From assembly GCA_944336975.1 (NCBI GenBank), contig CALVLH010000011.1:1-44675 (forward strand): a stretch of 44,675 bases of DNA, given 5' to 3'. Below, piece after piece: positions 34,403 to 43,034 of this stretch; the first letter of the stretch is position 1; each line of letters starts with the position of its first letter. A model generated the notes under the pieces. The model saw only the letters and a list, made by a program, of their open reading frames with translations. It was not told the origin of the DNA and made no database searches. This DNA is from an uncultured Clostridia bacterium (GTDB lineage Bacteria > Bacillota > Clostridia > Christensenellales > Borkfalkiaceae). The position numbers were made by a program, and so were the translations under genes.

Positions 34403-37400
34403 ATGTACAAGAAGGTAGACACATCCCTCAACTTCGTGGAGAGGGAAAAAGAGGTCATCGAGTTCTGGAAGAAGAACGGCGTCTTTGAAAAGAGCATCAG
34501 CAAGAACGAGGGCGGGGAGGAATTTTCCTTCTTCGACGGCCCTCCCACGGCGAACGGTAAGCCGCACATCGGGCATATCCTCACGCGCGTCATGAAGGAC
34601 ATCATCCCCCGCTATCAGACGATGAAGGGCAAGCACGTCCTCCGCAAGGCGGGCTGGGATACGCACGGCCTTCCCGTCGAGCTGGAAGTGGAAAAATCGC
34701 TCGGCATGGACGGAAAACAGGATATTGAAAAATACGGCATCGAGCCGTTCATCAAACAGTGCAAAAAGTCCGTCTGGAAGTATCAGAGCGAGTGGGAAAA
34801 GATGTCCGACCGCGTCGGCTACTGGGTGGATATGGAGCACCCGTACGTCACCTATCACGACGATTATATCGAATCGGAATGGTGGGCGCTCAAAGAGATC
34901 TGGAAGAAAGGGCTGCTCTACAAGGGGCACAAGATCGTTCCCTATTGCCCGCGCTGCGGCACGGCGCTCTCCTCGCACGAGGTCGCGCAGGGCTATAAGG
35001 ACGTGAAGGAGACGTCCGTTGTTGCGCGCTTCAAGGTGAAGGGAAGAGATAATTGCTATATTCTTGCCTGGACGACGACGCCCTGGACGCTTCCCTCCAA
35101 CGTCACGCTGTGTATGAACCCCGACGAGACGTACGTCGAGATCGAGGCGGACGGCGTGCGCTACATCCTCGCCGAGGCGCTCGTTCCCAACTTCTTCGAA
35201 CAGTATGAGGTGAAGGAAAGAAGAACGGGCAAGGAGTACGAGGGGACGGAGTATGAGCCGCTCTTCCCGTATGCCGTCGGCACCTTCCGCGAAAAGGCGT
35301 TCTATGTGGTCAACGATACCTACGTCACGCTGACCGACGGTACCGGCGTCGTTCACATCGCGCCCGCGTTCGGCGAAGACGACTATAAAGTGGGCAAGAA
35401 ATACAACCTTCCCGTCGTGCAGATGGTCAACGAGCGCGGCTGTTTCGACGCGCGCTGTCCCGAACTGGACGGGTTGTTCGCCAAGAAGGCGGATAAGGTC
35501 ATTCTCGATATGCTGGAAGAGAAGGGGCTTTTGTTCCGCAAAATTCTGTTCGAGCACAGCTATCCGCACTGCTGGCGCTGCGATACGCCTCTCCTTTACT
35601 ATGCGCGTTCGAGCTGGTTCGTGGAGGTGACCAAGGTGAAAGACCGCCTGATCGCCGCCAACCGTTCGGTCAACTGGATGCCCGAGACCATCAAGGAAGG
35701 GCGTATGGGCAACTTCCTCGAAAACGTCATCGACTGGGGACTTTCCCGCGACCGCTATTGGGGAACACCGCTTCCCGTCTGGGTATGCCCCGACTGCGGC
35801 GAGATCCTCGTCATCGGCTCCAAAGCGGAACTCAAAGAGCGCTGCGGAGTGGAAGGAGACATCGAACTTCACCGCCCGTATCTCGACGATCTGACCTGCG
35901 CCTGCCCCAAGTGCGGCGGAAAGATGAAGCGCACGCCCGAGGTCATCGACTGCTGGTTCGACTCGGGGTCCATGCCTTTCGCGCAATATCACTATCCGTT
36001 TGAAAACGCGGATCTCTTCCAAGAGACCTTCCCCGCAGACTTCATCTCCGAGGCGGTCGATCAGACGCGCGGCTGGTTCTATACGCTCCTCGTCATTTCG
36101 ACCATCCTCTTCGATTGCGCGCCCTTCAAGAATTGCATCGTGCTCGGACACGTCAACGACAAGAACGGCATCAAGATGAGTAAGCACAAGGGCAACGTCG
36201 TCGATCCCTGGAGCGTGCTCGACAAACAGGGCGCCGACGCCGTACGCTGGTATTTCTATACGGGCAGCGCACCCTGGATCCCGTCCCGCTTCGGCGAGGA
36301 GGCGGTCTCCGAAGTGCAGAGAAAGTATATCGGCACGCTGTGGAACACCTACGCCTTCTTCACGCTGTACGCTCAGATCGATCAGTACGATCCTTCCCGC
36401 TATCAGCTCAAAGACTGCAAGCTCTCGCTCATGGACCGTTGGATCCTGTCCCGCCTCAACACGCTCGTGAAGGACGTGGATACCATGCTCGCGCAGTATA
36501 ACATCACCGATAGCGCGAGAGAGATTCAGGATTTCGTCGACGTGCTTTCGAACTGGTATGTCCGCCGCGGCAGAGACCGCTATTGGGGCAATACCATGTC
36601 CGAGGATAAGGTGGCGGCATATACCACCCTGTACCATGTCCTCGTCACGCTTGCAAAGGTAACGGCGCCTTATACCCCGTTCCTGGCCGAGATGATGTAC
36701 CGCAATCTCGTGCCCGCGTTCTATCCCGAGGCACCCATGTCCGTGCATTTGTGCGATTTCCCCGTCGCGGACGAGATCGCGATCCTGCCCGATCTCGAAA
36801 AGGGTATGGGCGACGTGCTCGACGTCGTCGTGCTGGGCAGAGCGGCTCGCAATGCGGGCAATCTCAAAAACCGTCAGCCGCTCGCCGAGATGATCGTCGC
36901 GAGCGAACGCGAACTGGAGATCGACGCGGAGCTCAAAGCGGTCGTCCTCGACGAACTGAACGTCAAAAAATTCACGCTTGCGGAGAATGCGGACGCGCTC
37001 ATCCGCTATACGCTCAAACCGCAGCTCAAAACGCTCGGCCCCAAATACGGCAAGAAGCTGAAAGCGATCACGCAGTTCCTTTCCGAATGCAACGCGAAAG
37101 AGGTTGTGGACGCAGTGAAGGACGGCGGAAGCTATACCGTCGATCTGGACGGCCCCGTCGTGCTGTTTGAGGAAGATTTACAGATCTTTACCGAATCGGC
37201 AAAGGGGTATGTTTCCGCGACGGATAAGGGCATTACCGTGGCTTTGGATACGGCGCTTACGCCCGAGTTGATTGAAGAGGGCGTGGAACGCGAACTCGTT
37301 TCCAAGATCCAGACGATGAGAAAGGAAGCGGGTTTTGAAGTGACAGACCGTATTAAAGTATATTTTGAGGCGGAAGGGAAGGCTTCCGATATGCTGAAAA

Positions 37401-37519
37401 AGGGCGCGTTTGCGTCCGACGTCCTCGCGGTGAGCGTGGAAGAGGGAAGCGCGGAAGGCTTTGCCAAAGATGTGGACATCAACGGCGACCGTGCGACGAT
37501 CACGCTGGTCAAGGCGTAA
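34403..37519 (+). CDS. ileS: Isoleucyl-tRNA synthetase (type 2, eukaryote-like)
   Basis: Class I synthetase that charges tRNA-Ile. 1038 residues. HIGH motif H55-H58 in ANGKPHIGH, editing (CP1) domain with TTTPWTLPSN, KMSK motif at 591-595 (KMSKHKGN), anticodon-binding domain and a C-terminal extension (about 850-1038). The FFDGPPTANGKPHIGH start and the overall layout match the type 2 IleRS group, which is often less sensitive to mupirocin than type 1; that is family knowledge and not shown here. AAAGGAG before the ATG. Controlled by the T-box leader; followed by a terminator. Confidence 0.96.
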   Translation: MYKKVDTSLNFVEREKEVIEFWKKNGVFEKSISKNEGGEEFSFFDGPPTANGKPHIGHILTRVMKDIIPRYQTMKGKHVLRKAGWDTHGLPVELEVEKSLGMDGKQDIEKYGIEPFIKQCKKSVWKYQSEWEKMSDRVGYWVDMEHPYVTYHDDYIESEWWALKEIWKKGLLYKGHKIVPYCPRCGTALSSHEVAQGYKDVKETSVVARFKVKGRDNCYILAWTTTPWTLPSNVTLCMNPDETYVEIEADGVRYILAEALVPNFFEQYEVKERRTGKEYEGTEYEPLFPYAVGTFREKAFYVVNDTYVTLTDGTGVVHIAPAFGEDDYKVGKKYNLPVVQMVNERGCFDARCPELDGLFAKKADKVILDMLEEKGLLFRKILFEHSYPHCWRCDTPLLYYARSSWFVEVTKVKDRLIAANRSVNWMPETIKEGRMGNFLENVIDWGLSRDRYWGTPLPVWVCPDCGEILVIGSKAELKERCGVEGDIELHRPYLDDLTCACPKCGGKMKRTPEVIDCWFDSGSMPFAQYHYPFENADLFQETFPADFISEAVDQTRGWFYTLLVISTILFDCAPFKNCIVLGHVNDKNGIKMSKHKGNVVDPWSVLDKQGADAVRWYFYTGSAPWIPSRFGEEAVSEVQRKYIGTLWNTYAFFTLYAQIDQYDPSRYQLKDCKLSLMDRWILSRLNTLVKDVDTMLAQYNITDSAREIQDFVDVLSNWYVRRGRDRYWGNTMSEDKVAAYTTLYHVLVTLAKVTAPYTPFLAEMMYRNLVPAFYPEAPMSVHLCDFPVADEIAILPDLEKGMGDVLDVVVLGRAARNAGNLKNRQPLAEMIVASERELEIDAELKAVVLDELNVKKFTLAENADALIRYTLKPQLKTLGPKYGKKLKAITQFLSECNAKEVVDAVKDGGSYTVDLDGPVVLFEEDLQIFTESAKGYVSATDKGITVALDTALTPELIEEGVERELVSKIQTMRKEAGFEVTDRIKVYFEAEGKASDMLKKGAFASDVLAVSVEEGSAEGFAKDVDINGDRATITLVKA

Positions 37520-37568
37520 ACGCACTTCGGGCGCATCGTATTTCTTATGACCGAAAAACAAAAGAACG

Positions 37569-37603
37569 GGCCGCGGGCGGATATTTTCCGCCCGCGGCTT
37601 TTT
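37569..37603 (+). terminator. Terminator of ileS
   Basis: GCCGCGGGCGGA and TCCGCCCGCGGC arms, short loop, then TTTTTT. Confidence 0.92.
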
Positions 37604-37608
37604 TGGGG

Positions 37609-37638
37609 ATTGACGGTAACGGAAACTTTTGGTAGAAT
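37609..37638 (+). promoter_or_regulatory. Promoter of the two small membrane-protein genes
   Basis: TTGACG (37609-37614), 18-base spacer, TAGAAT (37633-37638). Confidence 0.6.
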
Positions 37639-37698
37639 AGAAGTATATAGTTGGGGATACCATACACTGCTGCATAAGGGAGGGGAAGGTATATAAAG

Positions 37699-38223
37699 TT
37701 GAAAAGGATATTGCGTGTACAACCTATCTATACGATGATCATCTGGGGAGTCATGTTCGGGTGCATGATGGTTTTGGTATTTTTGGAGAAAATTTTGAAC
37801 TGGGAAAAATCCGAGACAGGCATAACCATACTGTATTATTGTTTGATGGGATTGTTTGCGACCATTTCCTTCATTGGATTTTTGTACTATCTGCAATTTG
37901 CATCGGTGGATGAAAACGGTATTGTCATCCGAGGATTGTTTTATAAGATCGCGGAGGTACGTTGGACGGACATCAAAGAAATAACAATTGAACGGTTATG
38001 TACCTACGATAACAGAAGTTATATTTTTTTGCGTTGGATAATTATAAAATTAGATCGTAAAGAATATGTAAAAGGTCGGGCAGGACGTAATCGGAAGGGG
38101 AAATCTCCATGGTGTATGATTGCAAGTAAAAAGAATTTAGCGATAATAAATTATTACTATCCTTCGCTCAAAGATAATACTGTTTTGGTTCTTGAAACGA
38201 AGATTGCTTGGCGCTTTCATTAA
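37699..38223 (+). CDS. Membrane protein with a PH-like cytoplasmic domain, TTG start
   Basis: 174 residues starting at TTG (37699), with GGAGGGGAAGG about ten bases upstream; an internal ATG at 37735 is the alternative. Two membrane segments (about 10-32 and 44-68), then a hydrophilic beta-rich part (VDENGIVIRGLFYKIAEVRWTDIKEI) that looks like the bacterial PH-like domains of YdbS/YcxB-type proteins. Function unknown. The region is clearly more AT-rich than its neighbours, which suggests later arrival. The next gene has the same general plan and begins 39 bases on. Confidence 0.65.
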   Translation: MKRILRVQPIYTMIIWGVMFGCMMVLVFLEKILNWEKSETGITILYYCLMGLFATISFIGFLYYLQFASVDENGIVIRGLFYKIAEVRWTDIKEITIERLCTYDNRSYIFLRWIIIKLDRKEYVKGRAGRNRKGKSPWCMIASKKNLAIINYYYPSLKDNTVLVLETKIAWRFH

Positions 38224-38262
38224 AAATTCAGAAGCGGTTCAACAGGAAAAAGGAGATCATAT

Positions 38263-38724
38263 ACGATAGAATTCAGCGGTGCGGTTTCGGAAGAATGCAA
38301 AAAGTATATTTGGAACAGAGAGACAAGAATCGGTTCCGCGATTTGTATCATTGTGTCGCTCATATTCAGCGTCATCATGGTCGTCGTCGCGCTCATGGTC
38401 GATCTGATCGTGCTGTTGTTTTTATTGCTTTCGATCGCCTTTGCGGTCCTGGGCAGTATTCCTCAGAAAGGAATAGAAAATAAACTTCCGCAGTCCGTTT
38501 CCATAGAAAACGACGAGATCTTATTTGTATCCCAGATGTGTACGAAAAGCTTTCTCGTATCGGATGTCAAAAGAGTAAAGGATATGGGCGAATGGTATGT
38601 GATCGATTTTTATTTTCCGAATAAAAATTTATTTTGCGTCTGCCAAAAAGATCTGCTGATAGAGGGTAGCATCGACGAGTTTGAAAAACTGTTCGAAGAT
38701 AAGCTCGTCAGGACAAATGAGTGA
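38263..38724 (+). CDS. Membrane protein with a PH-like domain, apparent ACG start
   Basis: The frame is coding-like from TIEFSGAVSEECKKYIW onward, but the codon where ATG is expected is ACG (38263), seven bases after AGGAG (38251-38255). No in-frame ATG, GTG or TTG lies before the GTG at 38353, which would cut off the conserved start and part of the first helix. With ACG the protein has 153 residues: two membrane segments (about 24-62), then a beta-rich PH-like part (VSIENDEILFVSQMC, WYVIDFYFPNKN). Either a true ACG start with low output or a recent start-codon loss (ATG to ACG). Confidence 0.6.
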   Translation, partial: TIEFSGAVSEECKKYIWNRETRIGSAICIIVSLIFSVIMVVVALMVDLIVLLFLLLSIAFAVLGSIPQKGIENKLPQSVSIENDEILFVSQMCTKSFLVSDVKRVKDMGEWYVIDFYFPNKNLFCVCQKDLLIEGSIDEFEKLFEDKLVRTNE

Positions 38725-38751
38725 TCTTTTGTCTGAAAATCCTCATAAATA

Positions 38752-38807
38752 AAAAAATCTGACTGCTTATCATGCCGAAAAACACGGATGAGACAGTCAG
38801 ATTTTTT
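38752..38807. terminator. Long bidirectional terminator between convergent genes
   Basis: AAAAAATCTGACTG and CAGTCAGATTTTTT outer arms with an inner TCAT-CCG/CGG-ATGA stem. T runs occur on both sides. Confidence 0.88.
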
Positions 38808-38847
38808 ACTTTTCCTGAAAAACGAAGAAACGTCGTATAGGGGACCG

Positions 38848-40119
38848 TTATTTTGTCAGTCTGCGGAGCGCCTCCGTATAGACGTCGAGCATGAGGGATA
38901 CGCGCTCGATCGTAACATATTCGTCCGCCTGATGAATGGTGACCTCTTCTCCTTCGATTTCGGGACCAAACGCCGCGCCGCAACGCAGGGCGCGCGCATA
39001 CGTCCCGCCGCCGATCGCGATGGGTGCTTCGTCTTTGCCCGAGAACTTGCGGTATACCTCGCAGAGCGTGGAGACGAGCGGACCGTTCTTATCGTTGAAC
39101 AGGGGTGCCTGATAGCTGACTTCCGTAACGGGCACGCCGAAGCGGGAGAGAAGGGCTTCGACCTCTTCCTTTTTATGCGTGGAGGGGAAGCGGATGTCGC
39201 AGAGGACGGATAAAACGCCGTTCTCATAACTTACGACGTCGGGGGAAAGGGTGAGGTTTCCCGTCTCGTCCTGCATTTCTTTGAGACCGTATACATCGCG
39301 GAACAGGCAGTCGATCACGCGCTTTATCTCCGCGTCCTCTTCAAAATAGGAAAGCATGGGCAGAATGGCGTTCACGCCCTCTTCGGGCGTGGAGCCGTGC
39401 GCCGATTTTCCGAGAGCGATCAGCGTGCCGCCCTCGACGCGCAGTCCCAGAGAATGCGCTTTCACCGTATCGACGGGGGACAGCGGCTTCGCTTCGCAGC
39501 GGTCGCAGACCATGTTCACCCGTTCTCCACCCGAAAAGTCCGCGAACAGGTCTTTGCCGACGGGGAAGTCCGCTTTGACGTGAAGGATGCCCTTTTCCGC
39601 ATAGATGACGGGGAAATTCGCGTCGGGAGAGAACCCGATCTCGGGCATTTTCGCCACTTTGTTATAGTGTTCGATGCACTTCCAGCCGCATTCCTCGTTG
39701 CACCCGACGATGAGTTTGATCGTCATGGAAGGGAGGAACCCTTCGTCTTTGAGCGCTTTGAGCGCATACAGGCAGGCGATCGCGGGACCTTTGTCGTCCA
39801 TCGCGCCGCGGCCGTAGATCCTGCCGTTTTCCACCGTGCCGCCGAACGGCGCCTTCGTCCAGCCGCCGCCCGCGGGAACGACGTCGAGGTGCGCGAGCAC
39901 GGCAAATTCGCGCCCGCCCTCGCCGAAGACCACCTCGCCGACATAGTTATCGTAGTTGTTGGTCTCAAACCCGAGCGCCTGCGCGAGGGAAAGAAAGTGT
40001 TCAAGGCAATCCGCCGCGCCCTTGCCGAAGGGCATCCCGGGCAGGGGAGCCGACTGAGAAGAATCGAAGCGGACGCTTTCGCAGATGCTTTTCACCGCTT
40101 CGTCCGTATATCTGTTCAT
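38848..40119 (-). CDS. PepV/Sapep-type metallo-dipeptidase (M20 family)
   Basis: 423 residues from ATG 40119; the ATG at 40125 lies only two bases from AAGAGG and is less likely. Di-zinc M20 peptidase: LAHLDVVPAGGGW supplies the first His/Asp, GRGAMDDKGP the bridging Asp, CNEECGW the catalytic Glu pair, and a lid domain (about 180-310) contains GKSAHGSTPEEGVNAI. The C-terminal IAIGGGTYARALRCGAAFGPE completes the site. Probably recycles dipeptides in the cytoplasm. It has its own consensus-like promoter. Confidence 0.92.
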   Translation of the reverse strand: MNRYTDEAVKSICESVRFDSSQSAPLPGMPFGKGAADCLEHFLSLAQALGFETNNYDNYVGEVVFGEGGREFAVLAHLDVVPAGGGWTKAPFGGTVENGRIYGRGAMDDKGPAIACLYALKALKDEGFLPSMTIKLIVGCNEECGWKCIEHYNKVAKMPEIGFSPDANFPVIYAEKGILHVKADFPVGKDLFADFSGGERVNMVCDRCEAKPLSPVDTVKAHSLGLRVEGGTLIALGKSAHGSTPEEGVNAILPMLSYFEEDAEIKRVIDCLFRDVYGLKEMQDETGNLTLSPDVVSYENGVLSVLCDIRFPSTHKKEEVEALLSRFGVPVTEVSYQAPLFNDKNGPLVSTLCEVYRKFSGKDEAPIAIGGGTYARALRCGAAFGPEIEGEEVTIHQADEYVTIERVSLMLDVYTEALRRLTK

Positions 40120-40133
40120 AATCATGACCTCTT

Positions 40134-40147
40134 GCGGAAATTTCCGC
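40134..40147. promoter_or_regulatory. 14-base perfect palindrome at the dipeptidase transcript start
   Basis: GCGGAAATTTCCGC lies between the -10 box and the ribosome site, over the expected transcript start, as an operator would. No matching copy was noticed elsewhere in the window. Confidence 0.4.
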
Positions 40148-40151
40148 CGAT

Positions 40152-40180
40152 ATTGTAGCACAGGCGGCGGGGAAAGTCAA
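40152..40180 (-). promoter_or_regulatory. Dipeptidase promoter
   Basis: Minus-strand TTGACT (40180-40175), 17-base spacer, TACAAT (40157-40152). Confidence 0.78.
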
Positions 40181-40227
40181 GAAAGGGCGGGGACGGAGAA
40201 AAATATTGCGCGGAATGAGAAAAAAGA

Positions 40228-40256
40228 GTGCAAAATGCGGAGAAATGTGTTACAAT
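40228..40256 (+). promoter_or_regulatory. Promoter of the radC operon
   Basis: GTGCAA (40228-40233), 17-base spacer, TACAAT (40251-40256). The -35 is weak. Confidence 0.45.
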
Positions 40257-40301
40257 AGGAGAAAATGAGACGTTATCCATACCGGGGGGAGACGGAAACG
40301 T

Positions 40302-41012
40302 ATGCATGAAGGACACAGACAGCGCATTCTCGAGCGGTTTCGTCGGGATGAGGAGAGTTTGCAGGATCACGAACTGTTGGAGATCCTGCTGTTCAACGCG
40401 ATCCCGCGCAAAAACACCAACGAGATCGCGCACAATCTGCTCAGCGCGTTCGGGAGTCTGGAAGGGGTATTCCAGGCGGACTTCGACGCGCTCCTCGGCG
40501 TAGACGGGATCGGGGAATCTACGGCGGCGTATCTGAGGTGCATCGCGCTCTTTTACGAGAAGGTGCGGTTCGGGAAAAAGCGGGCGCCCGCGCTGTTCAG
40601 CGCGGAGGGGTTCGGCGCATATCTCACCGAACGCTATTCCGTCCTTTCGGACGAGGTGGTGGAGATCTACTGTCTCGACGCGCACAACCGCATCCGTTTC
40701 AGCAAGCGCTTTACTTCCAATCAGGCGGATAAAGTGCGGCTCGCGCCCGAAGAGGTGAGCAAATTCATCGTCGGACAGCACCCGTACGGGCTCGTGCTCG
40801 CGCACAATCATCCCAAAGGGAATTGCACGCCGTCGGCGGCGGACGACAATTTTACGGCGCAGATCCAGATGCTCTGCTCCATCAACAACATCCGTTTATA
40901 CGATCATCTCATCGTCGGCGAGGACGGCTGGTACAGCTATTACCTCACGGGACGCATGGAGGAGATCAAGCGCGCGTTCAGCGTGCAGAATATCATCGGG
41001 AAGCGATTATAA
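40302..41012 (+). CDS. radC: RadC/JAB-domain protein
   Basis: 236 residues. N-terminal helix-hairpin-helix region (DHELLEILLFNAIPRKNTNEIA, LLGVDGIGESTAAYL) and a C-terminal JAMM-type metal site: H168 and H170 in AHNHPKG with D181 in SAADD. The family name comes from an old link to DNA repair that later work did not confirm; the true activity is unsettled. Its stop overlaps the start of the histidine kinase gene by one base (TAATG), an unusual operon partner. Confidence 0.9.
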   Translation: MHEGHRQRILERFRRDEESLQDHELLEILLFNAIPRKNTNEIAHNLLSAFGSLEGVFQADFDALLGVDGIGESTAAYLRCIALFYEKVRFGKKRAPALFSAEGFGAYLTERYSVLSDEVVEIYCLDAHNRIRFSKRFTSNQADKVRLAPEEVSKFIVGQHPYGLVLAHNHPKGNCTPSAADDNFTAQIQMLCSINNIRLYDHLIVGEDGWYSYYLTGRMEEIKRAFSVQNIIGKRL

Positions 41013-42229
41013 TGTACGGCAGCGAAAAAAACAGGGAACACGGCGAAGCGCTCGTCGTCAAATACGGAAAAATTCTCATCTTCCTCGTCCTCGTGACGAT
41101 GGGGGTGGTGCTCGCCGTGAACAACAGGGAGAACTATCTCGCCATCCTGCCGCTCGAAGCCGTTCTGATCGCGGAGAACGCGGTCAAGATCTGGGGGCTT
41201 AAATCGTATAAGCCGAAGATCGTCTGTTATGTGCTCGATACGCTCATCCTGCTCCTGCTCACCTATTTTTCGGACGGGACGCTCATCTCCACGCTGTACA
41301 TGATCATTCTCACCGAGTTTTATCTGAGCCAGGAAAAACTCTCGGGGAGCATCGCGATGTGCGCGTGCAGTATCGGGCTGTTTTTGCTCACGCTCGGCGT
41401 TTCCCGCGCCATGCAGGGGGAAACGGTCGCGATCGGCGCCATGGTCGCGGGCGCGTTCAACGATCTCGTGCTCCTTTCTCTGCATTTCCTCATCGTCAAT
41501 TTTGCCTTACAGCTGTATCGGAAAAATCAGAAGATCACCAAGACGCTCGAAGAGCTCAACGCGAGCAACGAAAAACTGCGCCTTGCCTACAACGAATTGC
41601 AGGAAGTCACCGCGCTCGAAGAGCGCCAGCGCATCGCGAAGGATATTCACGATACGGCGGGGCATTCGATCACGACGGTCATCATGCAGACGGAAGCGGC
41701 GAAGCTGGTCATCGACAGCGATCCCGCCGCGGCGAAACAGAAGATCGCCGCCGCCAATCTCCAGGCGAAGCACGCGCTGGAAGAGTTGCGCGAGAGCGTG
41801 CATCTCCTCTCGGGGATCGGCGAGAACGCGACGTTGCGCGACATGCTCCTGTCTATCATCCACGATTCCACGGACGGGACCGACCTCGTCATCCGCAGCG
41901 ACATCGAGGATCTCACCCTTTCGGACGCGAAGAGCCGTTTCATCTGCAACACGCTCAAAGAGGGGATCTCCAACGGCTTGCGCCACGGCGGCGCGACGGC
42001 GTTTTATTTCGAACTGCGCAAAGAGGGGAACCGCGTGTTCTTCCTCCTTTCCGACAACGGCGAGGGGACGGACGTCAATTCGCTCAAAGAGGGCTTCGGA
42101 CTGACGGGGATGCACGCGCGCGCGGAGAGCCTCGGCGGCAACGTCTATTTTGAAACGGAACCCGGAGAAGGGTTTGAAATACATCTCGTTTTGCCCGCGG
42201 ACGCGGCGAAGCAAGGAGGGAACTCATGA
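41012..42229 (+). CDS. Sensor histidine kinase (HisKA_3/NarX-DesK type)
   Basis: 405 residues. About five or six membrane segments in residues 18-165 and no large outer sensing domain, then a coiled coil (KITKTLEELNASNEKLRLAYNE), the dimerisation helix with phospho-accepting H213 (RIAKDIHDTAGHS), and an HATPase domain (NTLKEGISNGLRHGG as N box; DNGEG; GFGLTGMHAR). This architecture fits LiaS/DesK-like sensors that feel the membrane. Start at the ATG overlapping the radC stop. Partner of the next gene. Confidence 0.9.
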   Translation: MYGSEKNREHGEALVVKYGKILIFLVLVTMGVVLAVNNRENYLAILPLEAVLIAENAVKIWGLKSYKPKIVCYVLDTLILLLLTYFSDGTLISTLYMIILTEFYLSQEKLSGSIAMCACSIGLFLLTLGVSRAMQGETVAIGAMVAGAFNDLVLLSLHFLIVNFALQLYRKNQKITKTLEELNASNEKLRLAYNELQEVTALEERQRIAKDIHDTAGHSITTVIMQTEAAKLVIDSDPAAAKQKIAAANLQAKHALEELRESVHLLSGIGENATLRDMLLSIIHDSTDGTDLVIRSDIEDLTLSDAKSRFICNTLKEGISNGLRHGGATAFYFELRKEGNRVFFLLSDNGEGTDVNSLKEGFGLTGMHARAESLGGNVYFETEPGEGFEIHLVLPADAAKQGGNS

Positions 42230-42876
42230 AAATCAAAGTGTTGATCGTGGACGATCAGGCGATCCTCGCGGACGGGATCGCGAGCGTGCTCTCCACCTGT
42301 CCCGATTTCGAGGTGACGGGCATTGCGGAGGACGGCTTCCGCGCGCTCGAAGGGATCTCCCGCAACGTCCCCGACGTCGTGCTCATGGACATCCGCATGC
42401 CCAACATGAACGGCGTGGTCGCCACGCAGGAGATCAAGCGCGCGCATCCCGAGATCAAGGTGCTCATCCTGACGACGTTCGACGACAGCGATTATATCCT
42501 CAACGCCATCAACAACGGCGCGAGCGGGTATCTGCTCAAAGACACCTCTTCTTCCGCGCTCATCGACGCGATCAAGAACGCCTATGCGGGGGATACCATT
42601 CTTCCCGCCAAGATCGCGCGCCGCATTGCGGACGCCGCGCGGATGGTCAGCAACGACAGAGAGATCAAGTTGAAGCGCAAATTCGGGTTTTCCGACCGCG
42701 AAGTGGAGATCGCGCTCATGCTCTGCGAGGGGTTCACCAACAAGCAGATCGCGTCCGCGCTCAAACTCTCGGACGGGACGGCGAGAAATTATATCTCCGC
42801 GATCTACGTCAAGACGGAATGCGAGAACCGCACCGCCGCCGTGCAGAAAATGCGCGAGGCGCTCAGCGCAAACTGA
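42226..42876 (+). CDS. NarL/LuxR-family response regulator
   Basis: 216 residues. Receiver domain (about 3-120) with acidic residues DD near 9-10, phospho-acceptor D55 in LMDIRMPN, Thr in LTTFDD and Lys in LLKD; C-terminal LuxR-type helix-turn-helix (SDREVEIALMLCEGFTNKQIASALKLSDGTARNYISAIYVK). Overlaps the kinase gene by four bases (ATGA). Target genes are not evident in the window. Confidence 0.93.
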   Translation: MKIKVLIVDDQAILADGIASVLSTCPDFEVTGIAEDGFRALEGISRNVPDVVLMDIRMPNMNGVVATQEIKRAHPEIKVLILTTFDDSDYILNAINNGASGYLLKDTSSSALIDAIKNAYAGDTILPAKIARRIADAARMVSNDREIKLKRKFGFSDREVEIALMLCEGFTNKQIASALKLSDGTARNYISAIYVKTECENRTAAVQKMREALSAN

Positions 42877-42929
42877 ATAAAAACCGCCGACGCGCCCGAA
42901 TGCGCAAGACGGATTTTGTAAACGGAACA

Positions 42930-42963
42930 AAAACCGCCGCCCCCGCAATCTTGCGGGGGCGGC
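42930..42963 (-). terminator. Terminator of pyk (minus strand)
   Basis: GCCGCCCCCGCAA and TTGCGGGGGCGGC arms with a 2-base centre; on the minus strand it is followed by GGTTTTTG. It can also slow plus-strand transcripts from the response regulator. Confidence 0.75.
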
Positions 42964-42971
42964 GTCCGTTT

Positions 42972-43019
42972 GCCGTTGATATTGTGCGGCGAGCCGCCGT
43001 TGATGTTGAGCGGCGAACC
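42972..43019. repeat. Two tandem 24-base repeats after pyk
   Basis: Copies at 42972-42995 and 42996-43019 (GCCGTTGATRTTGWGCGGCG, then ARCC) differ at three positions. Located between the pyk stop and its terminator. Confidence 0.6.
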
Positions 43020-43034
43020 GCCGGAAAGCGCCCG

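Noticed and set aside
34370-36748. 792-residue minus-strand frame opposite ileS
   Set aside because: Antisense shadow of the synthetase; composition is not protein-like.
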